In this document: in pieces, positions 43,601 to 54,700 of the stretch
How the letters are laid out: every line of letters begins with the position of its first letter
Numbering within the stretch: position 1 is the first letter of the stretch
From: Takakia lepidozioides
Taxonomy: Eukaryota; Streptophyta; Takakiopsida; Takakiales; Takakiaceae
Direction of reading: 5' to 3'
Length of the DNA stretch: 64,000 nucleotides
Assembly: GCA_030704615.1 (NCBI GenBank)
Contig: CM060732.1
Coordinates: 59,873,053 to 59,937,052, forward strand
Program-made: the position numbers and the translations under genes
Notes under the pieces: model-generated
Told to the model about the DNA's origin: nothing
The model's input: only the letters and a program-made list of their open reading frames with translations
Databases searched by the model: none

Positions 43601-46600
43601 AGAATAATGCAAAAGAGAGGTAACTCTACTTAGATCGATTGGCTGTTTGAATATGATGTGCCATTCAAGGAATAGTCCAAGCCAGTCAAGGGGGTATACC
43701 TTCAATGGTGTGAAATGACACTTGTGAGGGTATATTGTCCAACAGTGGCCTTCACTAGAGAACTGCTGGAGCAGCTATGCTGTGAAAGAGATGGGGCTAG
43801 TTGGGCAAGTTGTACTAAGTGACAAGGAGCTTGCAATTTGCATCTATACATGTTCTTGAGAAGCAAGTGTTCTCAGAGTAGCTTTCGGAAGAGCGTCTTG
43901 GCAAAAGCAGCACCTGAATTCTGCACTATTGTATGCAACCTTCGTAATTATCTAGGAGTGTTGGCCACCTTCAATGGATGATTAAAAGCAGGCTTCCCCA
44001 GTGCAAGACAGAGTCTGGGCTCAGCAATCCATGTGAATAAAAAGCAGTTCTTTCTCTTCATCTGCTGTCAGAATTACAAAGCAGCATCAAGAGTCAGGCC
44101 AAACTTTTCACATTACCAAGCAAGGCAATGGATAGGGATTGAAAATATTTGCATGTCCTTAGCGGTGCAACGTACAGAACTTTGACATGGGCCTGTTGCT
44201 TGGCTATTTTGCAGAGTGCTTTCTTCAGATGAAGTCCCCACATGCGACTCGTCCAACCCAGTATCCTTTGCAGCTCCTCGTGTTGAGAGCTTCGAAACTA
44301 CTACATTTGGCTTTCTCTGTGGGTGTAGTCTAACAGGGGTTCCAGCCATCCATCTTAAGAGGTGACTGAAATGTAGGGATCTAGGGCCAAATAGAGGGGG
44401 GAGAAGGAACAACTGGGAAACAAGAAAAAGTCCTTTCTTTCTTTCTTTTGTTTCCCTCTCATGTTTTTCCCATTTTGTCCCATAAGCTCTTTGAGCTTTT
44501 CGCGGACGTTATAAAGTACCATTTCATTTCATTTCATTTCATTTCTTACCACTAGTTGCTGATCCAATAAAGAGTTGCCCTTTATGATGTCAGTATGGGG
44601 TGTTGAATGAGACGATAGTAGTGCCCGAAGTCATGTTTCGTGCATCAACTTCAACTTCATGCTTCACTTTCGCTTGCCTTCTCTGAGGCCGCTTGATTTT
44701 GGTACGATGATATGTCGCTTCTTTCTGGTTGTACATTGTCAAATTGGGTGGATCCACTTATCATGTCATTTGAGTCAAATTTCTTTCTCTGACCGAATTT
44801 CAGAAAATCTCCTTGATGCGTGACTGCTAAAGATGCCCTTTCTGCAAAACACCCAACTATGCTGTTGAGTACCGAGGTGCCAAGACCCTGGAGGAGAAGG
44901 GTGTTGAGCAAGCTGTAAGTACTTACAAGTTGCTCTTTCTTTCAACTTTCTTTGGTGTGAGTTTTCTTTGCTGGTCTTTACAGTTAGCAAGGAAGCCACA
45001 TTCATTTTGAGGATTCGTGCCATCCTCAGATGAGAAGTCCTCTGGGTATTTGAAGATTATGGATTGATGTGGCTGGGATTGCCAATGCCAGGAAGAGCAG
45101 AAAGTGATAGAGGCTAAGATTCGTATGCGGCAGCAAGAGCTCCAGGATGATGAAAAGAGAGAACAACAAAGGGAGGAGGACATCCGTGAGGGTCAAATAC
45201 TGCCTACACCACCTCTTCTGCCTGATGGGTTGCGATTGACAGAGGATATCCCATCTTCCGATAGAGCACGGGAGCGTGGGAGCTGGCGATGGGGCAATAT
45301 TGGTCGGCCCTCCCCTTATCAAACCCCCTTACAGGTTAGCAAACTCTCTGAGCACCACTATTGGCAGATAAGATTGAAGGGGGCCAGATTTTCCTGTTTT
45401 GGTCGGCCCTGGCTGCACAAAGCAGCAGGATCAGATAGTCTGGCCATGTGGCAAGGTGCGATGTGAAGCAGGATCGTCCAGGGTCAGTAATAAGTTCAGC
45501 CCTGAGTGTCTTCGTTGGTGATGGAGGTCTGCAACCAGCATGGTTTTCACCTTCCATCTTACCAGATTCTGCAGCCCCCACTTTCCTCACCTCCCATGAT
45601 TGGTGAGTGCTCATTGAAAGAGAATGTTGCCCCCTTTAACAGAGAATGGGACAGTGAAAGCTGGCAGCTACCTTGCAAATTTATGGGCCAGCCCTCTCAC
45701 CACCACTCGACAGTGGCTAGCAAGTTGCCAGAGTATCACTGTTGGCAGGTAAGAGTACAGAAAATGGATATTTTTTTGGCTGCCCCCTGCAGACGGCATT
45801 AGGTGTGGGGGCAGCCCAGCAGGTTGGGGAGGTTGATCGTGAAGCTGAGCGGTTGGCGGTATGTAAAGTCTGTCATAGCCAGCTTATGCAATTTCAGGCA
45901 GGATACTCTGAGACATGTGTCAAGGTCATGGAATCCCTGGGGCTTGGGTTCTGGGGATGTGGGAAAGAATAGGATGGTGCTTTCAGTACTATACTGTGCC
46001 CCCCTATTCTAGTGTTTGATCTGGGAAGTTTGCTCTCCAAAACACGAAAATAAAAAAAAGAATAAGAAGCAGATTTCCCCCGTCCATTTACCATTCCCTA
46101 TTATTTGTTGGCTAGTTAAGAATGCACAATATTAACCATCCCAGATCCAATTATGAGGTTCCTACCCACACAAAGGTATGCAAAATCAGCCTGAAATTGA
46201 CATGGTGTTGATATGCATCCACGGCAAGCCAGTGAAGGAAATGGAGTGTTGATGTAAGTGATGCTATGACATCATAATATTTATTCAGCGCTGCTGCTCT
46301 AGCCCCCAAACATGGCAGAGATTGCACTGTCACTCACTGTGCTTGACAAACAGTAGAGAGGAGCAGAGAAGGGAGGGATGCAATTTGAGTGCTTTCTAAA
46401 ATTCCTTTCTTTTCTGGATGACAGGGTGCATGTGAGAGACCAAGACAGGCAGTCGACCCAGACTCATTGTGGGTCTGTGGGGGCCAACGGAGTGAAGTGG
46501 CTGATGGCATTGAAGGGTTACGACAAGCCACGCCACTGCAACTTTCAAATTCACTTGCTTCCACAGAAAACCAGAATGCTGCTGCAACTGGATCTATGGA

Positions 46601-49470
46601 TGCAGTACCTGTAGGCCCTGGCCAAGGACCCCCCCGGGTGCCTCGGTATAACAGGTATTGTCAACCTGAATCCTTGAGTTCGGGACGAAGGTTTTCTTTT
46701 AGAGTATTATATACATGAGGGCGATGATGTATTCCCTGCTGTGCCCTTGAATGCTTGGTTCCTCTGGTATATTCTGAGCCAGTTGTGGGCTTTGGTATTG
46801 ACAAGGGTGTGAAAATGCAGCCCTAAATCTGCCATAGAGCTTGCGCACAGCCAACAAGCATCCTGCAAAGGGACTTAACGGTTGGTGTTTAGGCATGTAT
46901 TCATGCTAGAAAGTGCAATGTTGAGTCCAGCATTGCCGCTCTAGCCTCCAACTAGTCAGACCATGGAAAGCGAGAGCAGAAAGAGAAGAAATGAAATGAA
47001 ATGGTACTTTATAATGTCTGGAAAGCTCAAAGAGCTTATGGGAAAAAAAACATGAGAGAGGAAACAAAACCAGAGCCAAAAAACAGCCCAAAAGCAACTA
47101 CTGCTCAAGGGATTGTCTAAGGGTCAGAGAGAGAAGAAAGAAAGGAACTTTATAGTGGCCTAGGTACACAAAGGCTCTCCACATTAATGAAGTTGTAGTG
47201 TAACTTGATGGTTGGTGGCTGGTTATTTGGGCCCCACTTTTCTTTTCTGAAATTCAAGATGTCTGCAGGAGGCCCAAAGGGGCTCAAGGGACACAAGTAG
47301 ATGAACACACTAAAACCATGGAAAACAAAGAACAACCAAAATCTCAAGCCTTGCACAAAGGCAGTACGTCATGCAGGTGAGCGGCTAAGCACGTCTTCAT
47401 AGCCGATGGATGGACAGAGAGAGAGAAGTTATATTGGGGGTGCCCAAAGGGCCAAGGGAGTAAGAACAGAAGCTGAAACAAAAATATTCTGAAATACTGA
47501 AACAAAGCCAAATAACTACTTAAGCTTGGCATGAAGGCATACTGCCTTCCGAGCGAATGTACTCAAAAGACGTTGTTTGCCTTCAGAGAGAAAGGAAATG
47601 AACTGGAACTTCATAACGTCGGCAGAAAGCTTAAAGAGCTTATGGGACAAAAGAAAAACAAGAAAAAAGAACTTTATGAAGACAAAGAGCGAAGCCAGAA
47701 GCGAAGGAAGAAAGGAAGAGAGAGGGCTTGTTTCATTTGGGATTTCTGGAATAAAAGCGCTGGTTCTTGCTGGGTGCAGAGATGATGAATTTGACCTGGA
47801 CCTGGAAGACATTATGGTGATGGAAGCCATCTGGCTTTCTATCCAGGTAGTTCCACATTGCCTGTTCATTTACTCACTCGTAACTTCTGCACTGTTTTTA
47901 ATTCCTATCTTGAGGAAATTGGGACCCCGGTCACAAATATAGGAGGCATCACGTTATGGGCTGTGCAGGTGACAGCCAGTGCATCATGCATATGAGCACT
48001 ATTCAGCAGAGAAATGAAATGAAATGAAATGGTACTCTAATTTCATTACACCACAGGAAGCCCAAGGGTGCGAGAGAGAATGTACTCATGAGATGTTGCT
48101 TGCCACAGCCTTGTGGCCACTGACCCAGCACCCAGTTTGGGCAGAACAGGGAGAGATTGTACTCATAAGACGTTGTTTGCCGTAGCCTTGTGGCCATTGA
48201 CCCCGCGCCCAGTTTGAGCGGGAACAAAAGGGACAGAACCTACCTCTGTCAGGGGCTGACGTTGGTAGTAAGACTTACCTTCATATATAGAATTAATCCG
48301 GGTTTTCCAGATATCCTCTAGAAATCCCTTCACACAAGCATCAATCTGCTGTGTGTGATTTGCCCAAAGACTAGGCCTCAGGAGGGCCTGGGCTTTTGGC
48401 TCAGCCTCGAGACTTTCAAAGTTGGTAAACAGGGGTACAGGCACAATTCCCTTAATAGATTTGAAGAGAGCGTCTCTTTGGTGAGAGAACCCCGGACAGT
48501 GTATCAGAAAATGAATACTGTCTTCAGATTGCCCACACAACGGGCAATTGCACTCTCCCTTTCCTCTCTGCTTCTGTTTGCTGTTCAAAGGTAGGCTTCC
48601 TGCCCTGAGTTTAAATTTCAGTCTAGTGCCGAGAGTGGGAGAGAGGGAGAGAGAGAGAGAAGGTACTCATAAGACGTTTGCTGTAGCCTTGTGGCCATAG
48701 ACCCTGCGCCCGGTTTGCGGGAACAGATACTACCTTTGTGAGGGGCTCACTCCAGTAGTGTGACTTCATGATAAGGACAGTTAGTTCGGGTTTTCCAGAT
48801 ATCCTCTAGAAAGCCCTTCGTGTGAGCTGCCCAGCAATTAGACCCCAAGCCAGGGCTTTTAGGCTCAACCTCAAGAATTTAAAGTTAGTGAACAGAGGTG
48901 TTGGGACACGTTCCTTCTCTGGTGAGAATATCCCGGACAATGTATCGGAAAATGGATATCGTCTTCAGGCTGTCCGCACTCGTAGTTTAAATTTGTTTCT
49001 AGTGCGGAGGGTAGGTATGCCCTTGAGATCATCCTTAAGGATGTCTGGAAACAAGTTCAGGGAAGTTTTATGCCTAACTTCATTTTCAGCGGACAGTCTT
49101 CTGGCATCCGACATGGCATGAGACACTGGAACCTCCAGGTCAGCTTCATCTAGCAGGGTCAATTCTTCTGGGCTAATACTCAGATACTTGTTAAATATCT
49201 TCTACCCTTTTCTGCCAGGAGTTAGCTTATTTAACAGGACAGTCGGGCTACCACGAAATAGCGTCAATTATGTTAGGGTATCTTGTTTTAGACATGCGAT
49301 ACAACTGACCCCACCATCTGACCATGAACTCATCACGTCGAGAGTATGCCAAACTTGCCCTGAACAGCCAGGTTAGCTGTTCTAGTGTATGCTGACAGTC
49401 TCTCTGTGAGCACCGCAACCTGAATGGATTCAAGAGATTTAGCATGGTTGGAGTTACTGATCCATACAAC

Positions 49471-49501
<31 letters not shown>

Positions 49502-51248
49502 CCTACTCATAAGACATGGAAAGGAATTCCAGCCCGAAATTGCCACAGTGCTTGTGCAAAGCTGATGGCACTCCAGTTACAGGTTGGATTCTGGTTTGAG
49601 GGCTTGCTTTGATAGCGTACTAAAATAAATAATGACTTCGGCACTCAGACAGAGGAGATACTTGTGGAACACCCCTCTATGTATTGTTAAAAGATATGTG
49701 TCAGCCCAAGTTGTCTTTGAAAATTATTTGTCCATTTGAAGAGGTAATTTTGTTATACACAAGATACTTGCAGGAAGTGAGTGCAAATGCTTAAGAGAAG
49801 ATCAAGTCAGAGTCATCATTAGTGAAAGTGGGCATGGTCCTCTGGTTTTGTCAACCTGAATTTTGTTTTGGATTACTAATCACCTCTAATTTTCTGGTCT
49901 CCTGTGGGTGGTACTTCTCCATAGCGTCGTTTCCTCTGGGAGAGCTAAGCTATGCTATGTTATCGAGCTTCCCGGGTTGGCGGGTGGGGACTGCAGTGCT
50001 GAACTTACATCTTCAACCACCCCTCCTTGCCTGCAGGGAGAAAGTTATATAGTTCCCGTTGAAGAGATTTCTGGCTATGGATCCCTAGTTGAATGGATTC
50101 ACCTACAATTTGTTGCTGGCTGTCCGCTAGGGGTATTAGTGGACAGTGGCTATGACATACTCTTAAGTGCGCGGTCCCCAGGGATACTAATCATTCAGAG
50201 TCAGGTAAAACTTAGACTGTACGGCAAGCAAACATTAACTCGTCAATTGAACTTCTGGATGTGATGGGTCTAGGAGCAAGGGCCCCGACCAACGTACTCA
50301 GAAAACGAGCCTACCCTAGTCGTCCCAGGCAGGCTGTCTGCCTTGATGTCTCACTTGGATGCAAGACAGCAAGGCGTCCGTTCTGAGTTACCACTTGCAC
50401 CTTCTGAGGCCAGGGATCAACCACCTGGTGTGCGAGGTTCACTAAGGGGGGGACTTGCAGGTGCCATTGCAGCAATGGCCGAACGGCAGGTTGCAAGTGG
50501 GGATGCAACAACCAACTCTCAGCAATCACGATCCATTCTTTCAATAGCGGATAGTGCTGGATCAGATTGGGGCAATCAAGAAGGGGAGGTTTTGGATAGG
50601 CAGCCAGACTCACAGGCTAGTGAACCACTCAATGTGGGAAATGAAGGGTCCCAGACTGCGTCCCTGAGTGGGTGGTGGGATGGATCCCGATGGCCAGAAC
50701 CAGACAAGTTACACACTAGCAAAGGTGATCTAGTCTCTCAAGAGTATATGAGGGGGAACTTGAGGACCATGGCAGAGGTAGTACCTCTTGGATGGGAGAG
50801 GGAGGGAGAGCCATGGGTTCCTGAGAGTGCCAGCGGTGTCTCTGAAGATGTAAATAGCAGTGGAGGGTTATCTGAATGGGTGGGCACCACAGAAAGAGAG
50901 ATCTGTATTTCAGAGTATACACAGGAACGTGACCAAAATACATGTGGAGCTTCCATCTCGGAGTGGGGTGGTGATCAAAGCTCTGAACAGGTTGAGGTTG
51001 GAACAAGTTTCTGTAGTAGTGTACCATCTGCATCAGAATTACCGTGGGAAGCATTGGAGAACTCACCTGATTTGCCAAATGGGGAAACAAGTGGTGGTTT
51101 GGAAGGGGGTAAACCTAACATGCTGCCTGAAAGTTTCGAGGAGCAGATGATGTTGGCTATGGCCTTGTCACTTGCAGATGCACAAGCAAGGGCATGCTGG
51201 GAAGCTAGTGACAAGAATTGCCAACGAACAACCAATCCTAGTAGTTGA
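40622..51248 (+). CDS. DA2-like RING-type E3 ubiquitin ligase (SIP5 family)
   Basis: Ten coding exons with matching phases: 40622-40813, 43145-43196, 44215-44260, 44833-44914, 45092-45334, 45575-45748, 45793-45858, 46425-46654, 47780-47846, 50274-51248 (2,127 bp including stop; 708 aa). The protein starts MGNKITRR, with Gly2 a candidate N-myristoylation site. It has a split RING ([33 protein letters not shown]), then [12 protein letters not shown] and [18 protein letters not shown]. Further on come [21 protein letters not shown] and, near the C-terminus, [20 protein letters not shown], a UIM-like helix. This order matches plant DA2 and its relatives, which ubiquitinate regulators of organ growth; here the substrate is unknown. 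A 5'-leader intron is likely (donor after 40,435, acceptor at about 40,617). Introns hold several LINE fragments. The donor of exon 5 (GTTAGC) is non-consensus. It is tail to tail with the RNA polymerase gene. Confidence 0.85.
41268..42675 (-). mobile_element. 5'-truncated LINE (family B) with 15-bp target duplication
   Basis: Flanked by direct repeats GAAGCCCAGCATATA (41253-41267 and 42676-42690). The other duplicate has a single related site near 15,293-15,312 and no LINE. Minus-strand frames encode the end of a LINE reverse transcriptase protein, with the zinc finger [17 protein letters not shown] (C-x2-C-x7-H-x4-C). A segment of about 640 bp (roughly 41,714-42,352) absent from the sister copy at 48.6 kb appears nested within it. 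At the 5'-truncated end the junction carries about two TTTAGGG telomere-type repeats (42,659-42,674). Confidence 0.85.
43310..43425 (+). repeat. LINE family B 3'-end fragment (right duplicate)
   Basis: Counterpart of 15,905-16,015, at the same intronic place; predates the segmental duplication. Confidence 0.55.
44445..44545 (+). mobile_element. Short LINE family A 3'-tail insertion
   Basis: About 100 bp ending GACGTTATAAAGTACC plus (ATTTC)n, present here but absent from the paralogous intron at 17,131-17,141, where TTTCTTTCTT runs directly into ACCACTAG. A very short 5'-truncated insertion in intron 3. Confidence 0.7.
45270..45755 (+). repeat. Tandem duplication of an exon end in the DA2-like gene
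   Basis: The end of exon 5 plus the following bases (45,270-45,371) resembles the end of exon 6 (45,650-45,755): GTCGGCCCTCC and GGCCAGCCCTC, GTTAGCAAACTCTCTGAG and GGCTAGCAAGTTGCCAGAG, then TTGGCAGATAAGA and TTGGCAGGTAAGA. In the first unit the donor GTAAG reads ATAAG, so splicing probably uses an upstream GTTAGC. Confidence 0.5.
46978..47125 (-). mobile_element. LINE family A 3'-end fragment
   Basis: Reverse complement of the fragment at about 900-1020: GAAATGAAATGAAATGG, GTACTTTATAATGTC and the GCAACTACTGCTCAAGGG segment are shared. It lies in an intron of the DA2-like gene. Confidence 0.65.
47575..47700 (-). mobile_element. LINE family A 3'-end fragment
   Basis: Another reverse-oriented copy of the tail (AACTTCATAACGTCGGCAG, AAAGCTTAAAGAGCTTATGG), ending less than 100 bp before exon 9 of the DA2-like gene. 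Confidence 0.5.
48150..48605 (-). mobile_element. LINE family B fragment with C-terminal zinc finger
   Basis: Nearly identical to 41,270-41,715. The open frame 48,163-48,588 encodes [29 protein letters not shown] and the conserved [11 protein letters not shown] segment of the LINE protein end. It sits in the last intron of the DA2-like gene, in antisense orientation. Confidence 0.75.
48655..49455 (-). mobile_element. LINE family B fragment, more diverged
   Basis: Opens with the diverged 3' end (TACTCATAAGACGTTTGCTG), then minus-strand frames with [27 protein letters not shown] and [20 protein letters not shown], which continue the protein upstream of the zinc finger seen in the other copies. 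Confidence 0.65.
49471..49502. repeat. GA microsatellite
   Basis: An uninterrupted AGAGAG-type run with one AAAG break, beside the LINE fragment. A similar GA run lies near 48,640-48,660. Confidence 0.9.
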
Positions 51249-51745
51249 TATGATCCAATCAATCAGGTTGTGTAAGTACTATTGGATAGTAAAGTTTAGT
51301 TTCTTCTGAAATACCTCATGTAAATATGCTACACATCAAACAACATATATTTCTGCAATTACGAAGCTGCTTAAGCAATTCAATATCTCCATGTAACTTT
51401 TAAATTCTCATCAGCTATGATCACAAATATATATGACCACTTTTCTGCTTAATATGCCCCAGCCTATGAAACTAGTGCCAAATGCTACTTCTTGAATGTA
51501 CTATTGGAGAATAACTCACAGCACCTGCAAAGGGAAACTTACAATAGACTTTCAGTAACTTCGCCCAGATACCACCAATCAGCACCAGTGATCTTTAATA
51601 CTCGGCACCGGGAGATACAATAAATGCTCTGCTCAATAACATGCAAAATTCCAGACCATCTCAACTGCCACTACAATGACGTGAGGGCAAACCGAGCAGG
51701 ATGCACAATATCTTACAGTCGGATCATCTGACAATGGATCACTGT
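51249..51745. other. Convergent intergenic region
   Basis: About 500 bp between the stop codons of the DA2-like gene (+) and the RNA polymerase gene (-). It must hold both 3' untranslated regions and polyadenylation signals; none was assigned with confidence. Confidence 0.6.
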
Positions 51746-54700
51746 CTAGTTGAAAAAATAGGGTGCTTTCAGCACTTCTTTCAAGTCAAGGATGCCTCTA
51801 GCAGGCACATCAGGAAAATTCAAATTGGGGAACTGTTGCTGAAAATCCTTCAGTAGCTGCCAACCAAATACACCACCAACAACAAGACCTGTCAGTGCCC
51901 ATTTAGAGTGGCAAAACCTGAAAGATACTCATCAAACGTGAGAAAGAGACAATATTATTCATTCTTCTCCTTAAATCAGAAATTGTACAGACAGAATGAG
52001 TTTATTCCCCAACCCTGTTCCATAATACCTTTCCACCCAGTTTAGAGGGTACAGGGTCACTAAATCTTGGACAACAATATATGAGAAGAGTCACCTTCAT
52101 GGGAAGAAAACATTTTCCACCCTCCACCTCAGGAAAGCACAGAGGAAAAAAATGTGCACTCACATTTTCAAGAATAGGTTGACTGTAAAGTTCTACAAAC
52201 TTTTCTCGGAGCAGAGAATTGATATGCTCCACATTCCCGGCATGCGTCCAATACGAATCATGTACACCTGAAATCAGTGAGAGTAAGGGACCAGATAACT
52301 AAATGCAGGAAGAAGATAGGACCATATCCAGAAACAGTGCATGCTCTAATAATAAGAAACTGACCTAAGGTGAAAAATGAAAACACCACTATAAGAGAGA
52401 AAAAAGAACACTGCAGCCTTGACTCACCAGGCCCTCAAAGGTTCAAATTGTGAAAGAAATCATTCATGCAGCTCATAAGCATGTTGAAAGCACATGGACA
52501 ATCTGAAGAAACACTCCGTAATTGGAACAAAAAGGAAACAGAAGCTATATCTGCCAGATCATTATACCCAGCTGAACATTGGTTTAGAGGCATTGTTTCT
52601 ATCTCCAGAGTAAGGAAGATTGGACAACATTCTTCCTGGTGAATGCCAATCAGACCTCATGCCTACTAGTGTATTATACCATATCACAATGCTATTGAGA
52701 AAATGACAGCCTGCAGGGAAATTTGTGATACACGCTGTAGCATTACCAGCAAATGCAAGGCCTGCCTCTTCACAAGCAAGGGCAGTCATCATCATGTGGG
52801 AACTGTCAAGGGAATGAACAAAATTTGGAGGAAAAGCACTGCGCTGTCTTTGCACCAACACCTGCAATTTTCCATGTGAGATATCAACTGAATTGAAGAC
52901 TCGGGCAGCTACTTCTTTGGATGGCCAGTTCTGAGAGAAAGTGGGACAACACCAGAAGGGTGCCAAGGGCCCATCGGACAAATAAAGAACAGCTAGAAAA
53001 GCATACCAAAAGACTGCAAATGTTGCCTGGGGTTGAAACACCTTATGCATGTAAGCTAAGAGACAGGTAACATACCGGTTGGTTGCGGTCCAAATTTCTC
53101 AATGCCAGTACTTGCAGCGATGTTTTCACCTGCAGCATGCATTCCCTTGGCACCTTAACCTCCATGTTTGTGACATAATAGTTTACAGAACTGACGCAGA
53201 AGAAGACCAGCAAAGCTTTACATGCAGTGAGAACAGTAACTGACATTGAAGCACACTGGCAGAGCTAGGAAACAAAAAAATAGAATCACAAAGATGAATG
53301 GCTTGTCTGTTCTTGTCACATACCAGGTGCCTTCCAGGCTTTCGGTAAGGTTGGACAACTGGAAGGCCCAAAGGAGTAATCCATTTCACTGACTCCCCAC
53401 TTGAGGCAACGATCTGATCAAAAGGATAATCCACACATCAAGCACTTCATCATTGGAGGCAACAAGGGCATTTGAGGAAAAAGATTGTTGGGCCATTTGA
53501 CCCCTCTATGACTCATGCCCCTACAGTTCTAATGATTCTGTGGTTTGCTATTTACTTTCCATTCTTTCATGCGTAATGATGGTCAAGATTGCCCAATTGA
53601 CGAATCACTACACTAACATGGCACCTCCATGAAGGGCAAATTATTTCCATTTATGTTATTTCCATTTCCCTGTTGTCTTTCCTGTCAGTTTTACCCATTG
53701 TTCGCAGCGATTCTTCCCTAGTTTGAACATCCAGTTTATTCCCAGTAACAGACATGTTTGCTCTGCTCAACCTTTTCATGATAGTCCACCATGAGACAAG
53801 GCTTGAGACACCCACCTTAGCACAGTCTCCAAGCCAATTCATGATGCACCGGGCCTCCTTGAACATTTCGCCTAACGCATCCATTGTTGTCTATGGAAAG
53901 ACCACTTTGCCATCTCTTAGTGCTACTCATCTTGAGTAGGAGTGTCAGTTTGCAAAACCAGGTGAGCAGAGCTTGTCACTAGGAGCCTCAACAGGCACAT
54001 ATGGTATGGTATACAGGTAATGCATCAGAAAACTTACAACAAGAATGAGATCAGAAAACAAAAGCTGACTTCCCACTAGTTCCAGCTAAGATGATACGTG
54101 GGGCAGTACACCTGTTAATAAGTGTTGCGCTCAAGGAACCATAACTGTGAAGCCAGTCAGTTGGAGTTCTCTTGAGATTGAAGGCAACAATGCCCACTAC
54201 AGAAAAGAGAAGTTCTTGCTGACTTGAGCTACGTCGCTCTAAAGCCAATGCTTAGGACACTCTACATGGTAGCCTTATCGACAACCATTGGAATAGATTG
54301 TGCTCCAAGAAGGATTCGAGAAGAATCTAAGTGCCACGAAACAGGTAAGCAAGACAGAGAGGGGGAAAAAGAGGAAAGGATTACCTTAGCAGCATAACAA
54401 GAGGCACGGTACATCTCTGTTTGATCAGCTATGGATCCCCTTTCCTTCAGTCTGTTCATAATTTGCATTCGCGCTCCAACAAAGGTGACCCCATACACTG
54501 ATGTCATGACCGTTTGTTTCACAAGCTTCCGGTCAATCTGCACACGTAGGGGAGTGGGTGGTTACTGATGTCATGGTGCTGGTGCAATGCTCACATACGG
54601 TTAACACAACTTAACAACTAGCTGTGCTTGTACATGGAAGCGTGGAAGATGGATTCTGTCCCATGATGGAGGGATACACAGACATACTGCACCCAAGACA

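Larger units (their letters stand above)
40320..45955 (+). repeat. Segmental duplication, right copy (pairs with 14,345-20,335)
   Basis: Carries the 5' half of the intact DA2-like gene. The duplicated block ends inside an intron at about 45,955; the rest of the gene is unique to this copy. Confidence 0.85.

Noticed and set aside
45330-45375. AT-AC (U12-type) intron after exon 5
   Set aside because: ATAAGA does not match the U12 donor ATATCCTT; an upstream GT donor keeps the phase.
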